NCBI GenBank assembly: GCA_900540625.1
Contig: UQGP01000001.1
Location: 124,001-188,000, forward strand
Origin: an uncultured Porphyromonadaceae bacterium
GTDB lineage: Bacteria > Bacteroidota > Bacteroidia > Bacteroidales > Muribaculaceae
Length of the DNA stretch: 64,000 bases
Direction: 5' to 3'
Shown here: positions 35,941 through 45,148 of the stretch, one piece after another
How positions within the stretch are numbered: position 1 is the first letter of the stretch
How the letters are laid out: every line of letters starts with the position of its first letter
Program-made: the position numbers and the translations under genes
Notes under the pieces: generated by a model
Told to the model about the DNA's origin: nothing
Database searches by the model: none
What the model saw: the letters and a program-made list of their open reading frames with translations, nothing else

Positions 35941-37509
35941 ATGTTTAGCAACCAACCCAAAGGTCTGATTCCCGCCGCATTATCCAATATGGGCGAGCGC
36001 TTCGGATACTACATCATGAACGCCGTACTCGTGCTGTTCCTGTGCTCAAAATTCGGGCTGTCCGAGGAATCATCCGGCATCATCTACTCGTGCTTCTATG
36101 CCGGCATCTACATCCTCTCGCTGGTCGGCGGTATCATTGCCGACAAAACTCAAAACTATAAAGGCACCATCATCAAAGGTCTTATAATCATGACCTTGGG
36201 ATACGCTCTTCTGGCCATTCCCATCCTTGCCACAGCCGAAAACTCCACATGGCTGCTGACCCTGACATGCGTGGCTCTGTTCCTGATTGCTTTCGGCAAC
36301 GGCCTGTTCAAAGGCAACCTCCAAGCCATTGTAGGTCAGTTGTATGACAATCCCAGATACGCAGACAAGCGCGATTCGGGCTTCCAAATCTTCTACGTAT
36401 TCATCAACATCGGCGGCCTCATCGCTCCCTTCGTAGCGCCCTACCTGCGCGAATGGTGGCTCAGCGCCCACGATATGGTATACAACGCCAGCTTCCCCGA
36501 AATGTGCCACCAAGTTATAGGCGGCAGCGTGGACAATATCGCTAACATCACCGAATTTGCAGCCCAAGTAGGATACACCGACGCCGAATCGCTCAAAGAA
36601 TTCTGCAGCCAATACCTCGATGTTTTCAACTCGGGTATCCACTTCTCCTTCATCGCCTCCGTGGCCGCTATGCTCATTTCGCTGACCATATTCCTGACCA
36701 CCAAGAAAGGCCTGCCCAACCCCGCCAAGAAGGAAGCTGCCGCAGCCGTCAAGTACACCCAAGCCGAAAAAGCCGCTATGGCCAAAGAGCTGAAACAACG
36801 TATGTACGCCCTCTTCGCCGTCCTCGGCATCGCTATATTCTTCTGGTTCTCGTTCCACCAAAACGGCACCTCGATGTCGCTGTTTGCTCGCGACTTCGTC
36901 GACTCGTCCGCCGTCGCTCCCGAAATATGGCAGGCTGTCAACCCGTTCTTCGTGATCGTGCTTACGCCTATAATCATGGTTATCTTCTCGGCTCTCGCAC
37001 GCAGAGGTCACCAGATTTCCACACCACGCAAAATTGCTTACGGTATGGGTATCGCCGCCATCGCATACTTGTTCCTGACCGTATTCTCGCTGATTATGGA
37101 TTATCCTTCGGGAACAGCCTTCCGCGAAATGATTTCGAGCAACGCTTCCGTCGTCAAAGCCGGATGGTGGGTACTGATAGTCTACTACTTCTTTATGACC
37201 GTGGCCGAGTTGTTTATCTCGCCTCTGGGTCTATCTTTCGTATCCAAGGTAGCGCCCAAGAACCTGCAAGGTCTCTGCCAAGGTCTGTGGCTCGGCGCCA
37301 CCGCCGTGGGCAACCTGCTGCTGTGGATTGGCCCGCTGATTTACAACAGCGCTCCCATCTGGGTGGCCTGGACCGTATTCCTCGCTGTATGCCTCATCTC
37401 CATGGGCACCATGCTTGCTATGGTCAAGTGGCTTGAGCGCGTCACCCAGGACAAACCCGCCATCAAAACCGAACCCTCGCTTGAAGACAATATCGAAGAC
37501 GATATCTGA
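35941..37509 (+). CDS. PTR/POT-family peptide:proton symporter
   Basis: A 522-residue membrane protein with about 12-14 transmembrane segments. It imports di- or tripeptides with protons. The family landmarks are NMGERFGYYIM near residue 15 (the ExxER motif, with the first Glu replaced by Asn), and the PTR2 signature FQIFYVFINIGG near 145. The loop in the middle is long (about 175-240). The start ATG 41 bases inside the longest frame was chosen because MFSNQPKGLIPA is the usual start and the preceding residues have no similarity. A -7-like TAACTTTA at 35843-35850 may be the promoter. A large terminator follows the gene. Confidence 0.9.
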   Translation: MFSNQPKGLIPAALSNMGERFGYYIMNAVLVLFLCSKFGLSEESSGIIYSCFYAGIYILSLVGGIIADKTQNYKGTIIKGLIIMTLGYALLAIPILATAENSTWLLTLTCVALFLIAFGNGLFKGNLQAIVGQLYDNPRYADKRDSGFQIFYVFINIGGLIAPFVAPYLREWWLSAHDMVYNASFPEMCHQVIGGSVDNIANITEFAAQVGYTDAESLKEFCSQYLDVFNSGIHFSFIASVAAMLISLTIFLTTKKGLPNPAKKEAAAAVKYTQAEKAAMAKELKQRMYALFAVLGIAIFFWFSFHQNGTSMSLFARDFVDSSAVAPEIWQAVNPFFVIVLTPIIMVIFSALARRGHQISTPRKIAYGMGIAAIAYLFLTVFSLIMDYPSGTAFREMISSNASVVKAGWWVLIVYYFFMTVAELFISPLGLSFVSKVAPKNLQGLCQGLWLGATAVGNLLLWIGPLIYNSAPIWVAWTVFLAVCLISMGTMLAMVKWLERVTQDKPAIKTEPSLEDNIEDDI

Positions 37510-37525
37510 TAATCACGCTTCAGCA

Positions 37526-37576
37526 CACAAAAAAAAACGCTTCGTCACAGATTGTGGCGGAGCGTTTTTTTTTGTG
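37526..37576. terminator. Long bidirectional terminator between the PTR gene and argF'
   Basis: CACAAAAAAAAACGCTTCGTCACA (37526-37549) pairs with TGTGGCGGAGCGTTTTTTTTTGTG (37553-37576); two G:T pairs interrupt, and the loop is only three bases. Runs of nine A and nine T flank the stem core so it works in both directions. Confidence 0.85.
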
Positions 37577-37800
37577 CGATTAGGTATCCCTGCCCGTGTA
37601 TCATCAAGCTGATACACGCCATAGCACTCGCGCATCCCGGCCATCTAAAATACACGTTCTATGCCTCAATCGGCTGCAATCTCAAAAAAAAGCACTATCT
37701 TCGCGACTACTTAACGGCCGATGCAGCGTATAGTCTCTCTCGCAATATTAGCACCGTTTATATACATCTGCCGCATTTCACAAGACACATACTTACTACA

Positions 37801-38763
37801 ATGAGAAATTTTACGACAGTAGCCGACATAGGCAACCTTGACGCAGCCGTCAAAGAAGCTCTCGAAGTCAAAGCCAACCGCTTCGGATGGCAGCACCTGG
37901 GCAAGAACCGCACCTTGCTGATGATTTTCTTCAACAACTCGTTGCGCACACGCCTGAGTACCCAGAAAGCTGCTATGAACCTCGGTATGAACGTCATAGT
38001 ACTCGATGTCAACCAAGGCGCATGGAAACTCGAAGACCGTCGCGGCGTCATCATGGACGGCGACCGCAGCGAACACCTGCTCGAAGCAATTCCGGTCATG
38101 GGGTCGTACTGCGATGTCATCGGCGTGCGCTCGTTTGCTCGGTTCGAGAGCAAGGAGGACGATTACAGCGAAAAAATCCTCAACCAATTCATACAATACT
38201 CCGGCCGTCCGGTATTCTCAATGGAAGCCGCTACGCGCCACCCGCTGCAATCTTTTGCCGACCTGATCACCATACGCGAACATCAGCGCCCCGACAAGAA
38301 GCGCCAACGCGTAGTCCTGACATGGGCGCCCCACCCCAAGGCTCTGCCCCAGGCCGTCCCCAACAGCTTTGCCGAATGGATGAACGCAGCCGACGACATC
38401 GACTTCGTCATCGCCAACCCCGAAGGCTACGACCTTGACGAACGATTCACCGCCGGAGCCATCGTCACCCACGACCAAGACGAGGCTCTGCGCGGAGCCG
38501 ACTTCGTATACGCCAAGAACTGGGCACCGTTCGACGATGCCAATTACGGCAAGGTCATCAATCGCGACCGCTCGTGGACCGTCTCTGCCGAAAAAATGGC
38601 TTTGACCGACAACGCCTACTTTATGCACTGCCTGCCCGTGCGGCGCGGTATGATTGTGACGGATGACGTCATCGAAGGACCGCGCTCGCTGGTGATTCCC
38701 GAAGCCGCCAACCGCGAAATCTCGGCCGAAGTCGTCCTCAAACGCATCCTCGAAGGACTGTAA
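37801..38763 (+). CDS. argF': N-acetyl/N-succinylornithine carbamoyltransferase
   Basis: A 320-residue carbamoyltransferase of the Bacteroidetes arginine pathway, which carbamoylates N-succinyl- or N-acetyl-ornithine rather than ornithine. The carbamoyl phosphate-binding segment reads FFNNSLRTRLSTQKA (near 44), in place of the STRTRxS of ordinary OTCases. FSMEAATRHPLQSFADLITI (near 148), WAPHPKALPQAV (near 180) and MHCLPVRRGMIVTDDVI (near 282) are the other ligand-binding parts; the last Cys-Leu pair is in the usual place. The length is close to the B. fragilis enzyme (318). ATG 37801 is chosen since upstream sequence has no similarity and lies in a terminator/promoter region. Whether the acyl group is acetyl or succinyl cannot be told without an alignment. 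Confidence 0.88.
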   Translation: MRNFTTVADIGNLDAAVKEALEVKANRFGWQHLGKNRTLLMIFFNNSLRTRLSTQKAAMNLGMNVIVLDVNQGAWKLEDRRGVIMDGDRSEHLLEAIPVMGSYCDVIGVRSFARFESKEDDYSEKILNQFIQYSGRPVFSMEAATRHPLQSFADLITIREHQRPDKKRQRVVLTWAPHPKALPQAVPNSFAEWMNAADDIDFVIANPEGYDLDERFTAGAIVTHDQDEALRGADFVYAKNWAPFDDANYGKVINRDRSWTVSAEKMALTDNAYFMHCLPVRRGMIVTDDVIEGPRSLVIPEAANREISAEVVLKRILEGL

Positions 38764-38848
38764 ATGAACAATGTCCGACAAACGTGTCGGGCACTGTTCC
38801 AAAATTGTTTTTGCCATTGTCTATATCTATCTTCAGCGCACACATATT

Positions 38849-40798
38849 ATGAGTTCTGAAACACACAAACGTATCTCCGCACTCGGATTACTTGTCACCA
38901 TAGGCATAGTTTTCGGTGACATCGGCACTTCTCCACTATACGTTATGAGAGCCGTTATCGGCGCCTCCCCGAATTTTGACGCCGACTACATCATAGGAGC
39001 AGTATCGTGCGTCATTTGGACGTTGACACTGCAAACAACGTTGAAATACGTCATTATAGCCTTACGAGCCGACAACAACGGCGAAGGCGGCATTCTTTCG
39101 TTGTTTGCACTACTGCGCAAGATGCCACACAAGTGGTTATACGTCGTTGCTGCCGCCGGTGCTGCCGCTCTCATAGCCGATGGCGTCATCACCCCGGCTA
39201 TTACCGTCACCTCGGCCATTGAAGGGCTCAATGTTGTCTTCGGGAATAATGTGCCTACACTACCGATAGTACTATGCATCATTGCGCTTCTCTTCGCAGC
39301 CCAACAACTCGGCACCGGGCGCATCGGCCGTTTTTTCGGCCCATTTATGCTGGCTTGGTTCGTTATGCTTGCGGTCTTGGGAATAAGCTGCATACCCATG
39401 GCATGGCAAATCCTTCGCGCTTTTAATCCTTATTATGCGATACATCTATTGTGGTCCAGCCCCGAGTGGTTTGTCATCGTTGGCGCAATCTTTCTTTGTA
39501 CCACCGGTGCCGAGGCTCTATACTCCGACTTGGGACACTGCGGCCGGCGCAACATCACATTCGCATGGTGTTTTGTCAAGACATCGCTCATTCTCAACTA
39601 CATGGGCCAAGGAGCATGGTTGATAGCCAATGCTGAGAATGGGAACGCTTCTGCCAACCCCTTCTATAGCATTATGCCTGCATGGATGGTCCCTCTGGGA
39701 ATAACTATGGCCACCGGCGCCGCCGTCATTGCCAGCCAAGCCCTCATCTCAGGGGCGTTCACAATGTTCTCCGAGGCCGTCAACCTCAACTTTTGGCCAT
39801 CATTACGCATTAAGTACCCGGGGGCAGCTAAGGGCCAACCATATATTCCTATGGTCAATACAACCTTATTTATCGGCTGTATTATGACCCTTCTCGTGTT
39901 CCGTGATTCTTCCGCTATGGAAGCCGCCTACGGACTTGCCATTACCATCACAATGCTAATGACCACGGTGCTAATGACATTATACCTACGCCGACACTTA
40001 CCTTCATGGATCTGCGTATCATTCGTCGTTTTCTTCGGCACTATCGAATGTCTTTTTCTTTTAGGCAACCTTTCGAAGTTTACGCACGGAGGTTGGTACA
40101 CAATGCTCATTGCCTGCGTCATAGCCTTGATTATGGCTATATGGCACGCATCAACGCGTATGCGGTCACGGTATATCGAGTACATTAATACCGCCGATAA
40201 ACTGCCAATCATTAACGACATACATCAAGATACCGCAATCCCGATGTTTGCATCCAATGTTGTCTACTTTTCGCGCAGTTCCGACCCGGGCCAACTCGAG
40301 GACAAACTGCTGTACTCCATCATCAATCGACATCCCAAGCGAGCTGACCATTACTGGCTTATACATATCGAACGCTGCGACACGCCCCATCGCTTGGAAT
40401 ATGACGTTACCGAACTCATACCCGGCACAATGTTCTTTGTCAAAATGTACCTCGGCTTCCATACCGATGCACGTGTCAACGTCTACCTGAGGCAGATCAT
40501 TGAAGACATGGTGGCACAAAACAAGATATCCATCACATCTTCCTTCCCGTCGCTTAAAGCACACGACATCGCCGGGGATTTTGTTTTTGTCGAACTGCAT
40601 CGTGTTTTCTCTACTTCGTCCGACTGCAAATCATCAGACCGAAGACTTATGATCTGGCACGAACGCCTGCGCCGCCTCGGTGTCGATGACTGCACCGCTA
40701 TGGGTTTGGACACATCATCGGTGGTTGTAGAGACTGTACCGCTTATTATTTCGAGCTATAAACCGCGCCGTATCACACGTATAGCCGGCGACAAGTAG
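38849..40798 (+). CDS. kup: KUP-family potassium transporter
   Basis: A 649-residue K+ uptake permease with about twelve transmembrane segments in the first 440 residues and a hydrophilic C-terminal domain. The signature GDIGTSPLYVMRAV lies at residue 26, and EGGILSLFALLRKMP and DGVITPAITVTSAIEGL follow. It mediates proton-coupled potassium import. ATG 38849 is the start, as MSSETHKRISALGLLV leads directly into the first membrane segment. Codon choice is less GC-biased than in the neighbours. It begins 85 bases after argF' and could be in the same transcript. Confidence 0.92.
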   Translation: MSSETHKRISALGLLVTIGIVFGDIGTSPLYVMRAVIGASPNFDADYIIGAVSCVIWTLTLQTTLKYVIIALRADNNGEGGILSLFALLRKMPHKWLYVVAAAGAAALIADGVITPAITVTSAIEGLNVVFGNNVPTLPIVLCIIALLFAAQQLGTGRIGRFFGPFMLAWFVMLAVLGISCIPMAWQILRAFNPYYAIHLLWSSPEWFVIVGAIFLCTTGAEALYSDLGHCGRRNITFAWCFVKTSLILNYMGQGAWLIANAENGNASANPFYSIMPAWMVPLGITMATGAAVIASQALISGAFTMFSEAVNLNFWPSLRIKYPGAAKGQPYIPMVNTTLFIGCIMTLLVFRDSSAMEAAYGLAITITMLMTTVLMTLYLRRHLPSWICVSFVVFFGTIECLFLLGNLSKFTHGGWYTMLIACVIALIMAIWHASTRMRSRYIEYINTADKLPIINDIHQDTAIPMFASNVVYFSRSSDPGQLEDKLLYSIINRHPKRADHYWLIHIERCDTPHRLEYDVTELIPGTMFFVKMYLGFHTDARVNVYLRQIIEDMVAQNKISITSSFPSLKAHDIAGDFVFVELHRVFSTSSDCKSSDRRLMIWHERLRRLGVDDCTAMGLDTSSVVVETVPLIISSYKPRRITRIAGDK

Positions 40799-40927
40799 TA
40801 TTTAAAATGTCGCTCTACAACCATAATACCGGCGTATCAAATAATTAACATTAGTTAATATAATCATTACAATAGTTAATATTTCATAATATCATTTTAC
40901 AAATTTTAATCAAATAGAAAAATGCTG

Positions 40928-41017
40928 TACTTTTGCACGTGTGTTTTTCATAGTATTAGATTAAGATAAAGGTTTAAGGGAAAGAGTTGTCGCGAGATAG
41001 CTCTTTTCTATTTTTTT
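40928..41017 (+). ncRNA. Possible small RNA or terminated leader upstream of lplA
   Basis: A -7 promoter element TACTTTTG (40928-40935) is followed by about 45 bases without an open frame. Then comes a stem AAAGAG (40981-40986)/CTCTTT (41001-41006) around a TCGCGA-containing loop, and a run of seven T (41011-41017). The -33 box is only TTTT (40904-40907). The order promoter, short transcript, hairpin, T-run suggests a small RNA of about 75 bases or an attenuated leader of the lplA-gcv operon. The central phrase CATAGTATTAGATTAAG resembles, from memory, a leader found upstream of many Bacteroidales genes; I could not check this. Confidence 0.4.
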
Positions 41018-41028
41018 GCAATTTTCGG

Positions 41029-41067
41029 GTGCGCCCGGTCGGCACGTTTTCTGCCGACCGGGCGCAC
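41029..41067. repeat. 16-bp perfect inverted repeat
   Basis: GTGCGCCCGGTCGGCA (41029-41044) and TGCCGACCGGGCGCAC (41052-41067) form a GC-rich stem with the loop CGTTTTC. No T-run follows. It could end transcription from kup or the small RNA, or be a regulatory structure; its length without a mismatch is notable. Confidence 0.8.
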
Positions 41068-41151
41068 GCATATACGGCTTCTCGTATCTCCATTTGCCGT
41101 TTCAGGTATCAATTTTTCACACCTCGGGCGAGCATAAATACGCCGGGATTT

Positions 41152-41182
41152 TTTGTCGTATCGCTAAAAATGCTTACTTTTG
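41152..41182 (+). promoter_or_regulatory. Promoter of the lplA-gcv operon
   Basis: TTTG at 41152-41155 and TACTTTTG at 41175-41182 are 19 bases apart, a match to the Bacteroidetes consensus. lplA starts 105 bases after it. Confidence 0.7.
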
Positions 41183-41286
41183 GGCTGTAGATATGGCCGC
41201 GCTGCACCGCCGGAGAGAATACATAAGTTTTCGCCGCAAAGAGTCAGCAAAGGCCATAGCGCAAACTAACGACATACGCCGGCACA

Positions 41287-42015
41287 ATGATACGCTTGAC
41301 GCTTGAACACGACACTCCGCGACGCGCATCTTTCTATTTGGCAATGGAAAGATGGGTGGCCGCCAACCTCCCCGCAGGCGAGGACTATATCTTCACATGG
41401 GTCATAGCCCCTACCGTAGTCGTAGGGCGCAACCAGGACCTTGACAGTGAAGTAAATGTCGAACGCTGCCGCCAACTCGGCATAGACATCTGTCGCCGTC
41501 ACAGCGGCGGCGGAGCCATATACGCGGACACCCACAATATTATGCTAAGTTACGTAGCCGATGCGCGGAACACCTCCGTGCCCGAGGCCTTTGCTCGCTA
41601 TACCGACGATGTGTGTGCTCGCCTGCACACCCTGGGCATAGACGCTGTCGGCTCGGGACGCAACGATGTATGCGTCGACGGGCGCAAAGTCTCCGGCGGC
41701 GCATTTTACGACCTGGGCGACAGATATGTAGCACACAGCACCATGCTCTGGGACACGGACACGGACACTATGCGGCAGGTGCTGACTCCCTCGGCCGAGA
41801 AGTTGCAGCGCCACGGCGTGGCATCGGTGGCTTCGCGCGTGGCCGGGTTGCGTACCATATACCCGGAGCTGGCCTTTGACGACCTACGCGCCGCGCTCGA
41901 CACTCCGGGCATCGACGGCAAAATTCGCGTAGTCACCGATGACGAGGCCGACGAAATCGAACGTATGCGTCAAAAGTTGTACACCGACGAATGGACTTTC
42001 CGCAAGCCGCATTGA
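41287..42015 (+). CDS. lplA: Lipoate-protein ligase
   Basis: A 242-residue lipoate ligase of the biotin/lipoate A/B family. It activates lipoate with ATP and attaches it to lysine of lipoyl domains such as GcvH. The binding loop RRHSGGGAIYADTHN (near 70-84) and the catalytic Lys region DGRKVSGGAFYDLGDR (near 130) are clear. The short length is the small-LplA type without the long C-terminal domain, which may need a separate partner. It is the first gene before gcvT, so it likely supplies the cofactor to GcvH of the same operon. Start ATG 41287. Confidence 0.9.
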   Translation: MIRLTLEHDTPRRASFYLAMERWVAANLPAGEDYIFTWVIAPTVVVGRNQDLDSEVNVERCRQLGIDICRRHSGGGAIYADTHNIMLSYVADARNTSVPEAFARYTDDVCARLHTLGIDAVGSGRNDVCVDGRKVSGGAFYDLGDRYVAHSTMLWDTDTDTMRQVLTPSAEKLQRHGVASVASRVAGLRTIYPELAFDDLRAALDTPGIDGKIRVVTDDEADEIERMRQKLYTDEWTFRKPH

Positions 42016-42099
42016 CGCCATCGTGTATCAATCATACGACCCGACCGAATCCAACGACAAAAAAAACAAATAGAGAACAAACATAACCCCGCACACCCC

Positions 42100-43215
42100 A
42101 TGGAAAGCGAACAAACCAAAACCACCTGCCTTAATGCCGCTCATCGCGCGCTGGGTGCCGAAATGGTTCCCTTCGGAGGCTTTGACATGCCGTTATACTA
42201 CACCGACATCGAAAGCGAGCATCGTGCCGTACGCACAGCCTGCGGCATATTCGACGTATCACACATGGGCGAAGTCATGGCCACAGGCGAAGACGCCCTG
42301 CGTTTTGTCAACTACATTTTCACCGGCGATGTCAGCACCCTCGCCGTAGGCGACGTCGTATACGGTATGATGCTGCACGACAACGGCGGCACCGTGGACG
42401 ACCTGCTGGTGTACCGCGTAGGTGCCGAAGCATACCTGCTCGTAATCAATGCATCCAACATCGACAAGGACGTGGCTCATATCCGCGCTCAGGCCGCAAA
42501 ATTCCCCGGAGTGCGCGTCGAGGACATCAGCGCCTCCACTGCACAATTGGCCGTACAAGGACCCGACAGCCCTCGAATTATGGCCGAAGTACTCGACCTC
42601 GCCCAAGCCGATGAATTACGTTTCTACACCTGCCGCGAATTCCATCGCAACGGGCACGAAATTCTGGTAAGCCGTACCGGATACACCGGCGAAGACGGCT
42701 TCGAGATTTACGGACCTCAAGACGCCATCATCGAAATGTGGGATCGCCTTATTGCCGCCGGCGTGACGCCCTGCGGCCTGGGGTGTCGCGACACGCTGCG
42801 CTTCGAGGCCGGGTTGCCGCTATACGGCGACGAACTCGGCGACGACATCTCACCCATCATGGCCGGACTGTCCATGTTTGTCAAGATAGACAAGGAAGGC
42901 GGATTTATGGGCCGTGACGCCGTAGCCCGACAAAAGGCCGAAGGTGTCAAACGCCGTCTCGTGGGCCTCGAGATACAAGGCCCGGCCATAGCACGCCACG
43001 GGTACGAGGTTCTCGATGCCGAAAACCCCGAAAAAGTCATCGGCTCGATATCCACCGGATACCACAGCATATCCCTGGGCACAAACCTGGCTATGGCTTT
43101 CGTGGACCGCGACCACGCCGCTTTGGGCACTCACGTCCTGGTACGCGTACGCCGCAAGACATTCCCCGCCACAGTGGTCAAAAAGCGCTTCTATACGCCC
43201 AACTACAAGAAATAA
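42100..43215 (+). CDS. gcvT: Glycine cleavage system T protein (aminomethyltransferase)
   Basis: A 371-residue T protein, which takes the aminomethyl group from lipoylated H protein, releases ammonia and makes 5,10-methylenetetrahydrofolate. Landmarks in order: RALGAEMVPFGGFDMPLYY (near 14), GIFDVSHMGEV (near 48) with its catalytic-region Asp-Val-Ser-His, SRTGYTGEDGFEIY (near 190) and GLGCRDTLRFEAGLPLYGDEL (near 226). The C-terminal barrel ends KRFYTPNYKK. Length is usual. It follows lplA after 84 bases and precedes gcvH by 92 bases. Confidence 0.96.
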   Translation: MESEQTKTTCLNAAHRALGAEMVPFGGFDMPLYYTDIESEHRAVRTACGIFDVSHMGEVMATGEDALRFVNYIFTGDVSTLAVGDVVYGMMLHDNGGTVDDLLVYRVGAEAYLLVINASNIDKDVAHIRAQAAKFPGVRVEDISASTAQLAVQGPDSPRIMAEVLDLAQADELRFYTCREFHRNGHEILVSRTGYTGEDGFEIYGPQDAIIEMWDRLIAAGVTPCGLGCRDTLRFEAGLPLYGDELGDDISPIMAGLSMFVKIDKEGGFMGRDAVARQKAEGVKRRLVGLEIQGPAIARHGYEVLDAENPEKVIGSISTGYHSISLGTNLAMAFVDRDHAALGTHVLVRVRRKTFPATVVKKRFYTPNYKK

Positions 43216-43307
43216 CAGCTTGTGTATGCCGCAAGGCGACATACACAAGCCGCACACATACAGATATATATCGTAAAACATCCAACATTTACACAAAACA
43301 TACAGCC

Positions 43308-43688
43308 ATGATCAAATATCTCAAGTCACACGAGTACATCCGCATCGAAGACGCCGAACCCCAAGTGGGATATGTCGGCATATCCGCCTACGCCGCCGCT
43401 CAGCTGGGCAATATAGTCTACGTAGATATGCCCCTCGAAGGCGATGAAGTGACCAAAGGCGAAGAATTCGGCGCCATCGAAAGCGTCAAAGCCGCCTCGG
43501 ACCTTTACTCGCCCGTATCCGGCGAAGTTCTCGCCGCCAACGATGCACTCGAAGACAATCCCCGACTTGTAGGCCAAGACCCCATGGCCAACTGGATTAT
43601 CAAGGTCAGCATCAGCGACCCCTCCGAGCTCGACGACCTCCTCGATCAGGCAGCTTACGACGCATTATGCGCCGCCGAAAAGCACTGA
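43308..43688 (+). CDS. gcvH: Glycine cleavage system H protein
   Basis: A 126-residue lipoyl-carrier protein. The lipoyl lysine is Lys61 in AIESVKAASDLYSP, the standard position. It starts MIKYLKSHEYIRIE and contains VGISAYAAAQLGNIVYVDMP. It shuttles the aminomethyl and reducing equivalents between P, T and L proteins. Lipoylation would be by LplA of the same operon. The end of the gene is 95 bases before the gcvPA start, with a C8 tract in between. Confidence 0.97.
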   Translation: MIKYLKSHEYIRIEDAEPQVGYVGISAYAAAQLGNIVYVDMPLEGDEVTKGEEFGAIESVKAASDLYSPVSGEVLAANDALEDNPRLVGQDPMANWIIKVSISDPSELDDLLDQAAYDALCAAEKH

Positions 43689-43756
43689 CGCTCCGAAACC
43701 ACATAGTAGACACGCACGGACACCCGAGGCATAAGCGCGGGTACTCCGTGCGACTT

Positions 43757-43764
43757 CCCCCCCC
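43757..43764. repeat. C8 tract in the gcvH-gcvPA gap
   Basis: Eight consecutive C, 20 bases before the gcvPA start codon at 43784. It lies outside the coding sequence as I call it, so slippage would alter only the leader spacing. A single instance of a homopolymer this long among non-accessory genes here. Confidence 0.7.
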
Positions 43765-43783
43765 TAACCTAACACCACGCACA

Positions 43784-45148
43784 ATGAGCAGTACCCATCC
43801 ATATCTGCCACACACCCCGGAGGATATTTCGGCCATGCTGGAACGCTGCGGCGCAGCCACCCTGGACGACCTCTTCAGCGACATCCCCGGGGAACTGCGC
43901 CTGCGGTCGCCTTACGACATTCCGGGACCGCTAAGCGAAAGCGAGTTGCGACGCCATTTTGACGCAATGTTCGCGAACATCAAGCCGCTGACCTGCTTCG
44001 CCGGCAACGGCTACTACGACCATTATTGCCCCGCCGTATGCGCCGATATCGTGCGCCGCAGCGAGTTCCTGACGGCATACACCCCGTATCAACCCGAGAT
44101 TTCGCAAGGCACACTACAATACATCTTCGAATATCAGTCGATGATGGCCTCGCTTACCGGGCTTGACGTGTCCAACGCCTCGCTGTACGACGGAGCCACG
44201 GCCACAGCCGAAGCCATGATAATGTGCGTCGCCGCCGCCCGCCGCCGCAACCGCGTACTCGTCTCCGCCACTTTGGCCCCGGCAGTACGCGCCGTAGTGG
44301 ATACCTATGCACGCTACCACGGCATTACACTCGAGACCATACCCGAAGATACCGCCAAGGGCGTGACCGATAAGGACGCACTGATGGCCATGCTCACGGC
44401 CGACAACGCCAAGGACATCGCCGGAGTCATCGCAGCTTCACCCAACCGATACGGCTGCCTCGAAGACTTCGGCGGATGGGCCGACGCCATACACGCCGCC
44501 AAGGCGCTGATGGTCATCAATACGCACGCTTCGGCTCTGGGTATATTGCGCAGCCCGGGCGACTGGGGCGCCGACATCGCCGTCGGTGACGCCCAATCAC
44601 TGGGAATGCCACTGAATTACGGAGGCCCCGGACTGGGCTACATGTGCGTGCGCAAGGCCCTGATGCGCAAAATGCCCGGCCGTATCGTGGGAGCCACCAC
44701 CGACGGCAAGGGCCAGCGCGTATTCGTGCTCACACTGCAGGCACGCGAACAGCACATCAGACGCGAAAAAGCCACTTCCAATATATGCTCCAACCAAGGC
44801 CTGATGACACTGTATGCAGCCATATATCTGTCTGTTATGGGTGCCAAGGGCCTGGCTCGGGTATGCCGCGACAGCCATAGTGCCGCCACCGCGCTACTGC
44901 ACAAAATTGCAGACAACGGGCTGGGCACGCACGAACACTGCGGCACACCGTTCCTCAACGAATTTGTCGTGCGTCTGCCCCACGGGGTCAAGGCCTCCGA
45001 AGTCATCGAACGCGGCGCCGAGCAAGGCATACTGGCCGGCGTGGCCGTAGGCGAAGACCGACTGATGATTGCCGTCACCGAACAGCGCACGGCGCAGGAA
45101 GTCGACGCACTGATACGTCTTTTAACCTCTTTCAAACCCGAGCCATGA
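43784..45148 (+). CDS. gcvPA: Glycine dehydrogenase (decarboxylating) subunit 1
   Basis: A 454-residue P-protein N-terminal half in the two-subunit form: MSSTHPYLPHTPEDISAML at the start, FAGNGYYDHYCPAVC (near 70), YTPYQPEISQGTLQ, then ANRYGCLEDF-like ASPNRYGCLEDFGG (near 215), and the conserved end region ERGAEQGILAGVAVGED. It lacks the PLP lysine, which is in the partner GcvPB; together they decarboxylate glycine and load H protein. A longer frame starts upstream and overlaps gcvH, but the canonical start is at 43784. The stop overlaps the gcvPB start (ATGA at 45145-45148). Confidence 0.95.
   Translation: MSSTHPYLPHTPEDISAMLERCGAATLDDLFSDIPGELRLRSPYDIPGPLSESELRRHFDAMFANIKPLTCFAGNGYYDHYCPAVCADIVRRSEFLTAYTPYQPEISQGTLQYIFEYQSMMASLTGLDVSNASLYDGATATAEAMIMCVAAARRRNRVLVSATLAPAVRAVVDTYARYHGITLETIPEDTAKGVTDKDALMAMLTADNAKDIAGVIAASPNRYGCLEDFGGWADAIHAAKALMVINTHASALGILRSPGDWGADIAVGDAQSLGMPLNYGGPGLGYMCVRKALMRKMPGRIVGATTDGKGQRVFVLTLQAREQHIRREKATSNICSNQGLMTLYAAIYLSVMGAKGLARVCRDSHSAATALLHKIADNGLGTHEHCGTPFLNEFVVRLPHGVKASEVIERGAEQGILAGVAVGEDRLMIAVTEQRTAQEVDALIRLLTSFKPEP

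Noticed and set aside
42016..42099. Glycine riboswitch before gcvT
   Set aside because: The 84-base gap is too short, and the lplA upstream region shows no tandem glycine-aptamer features.
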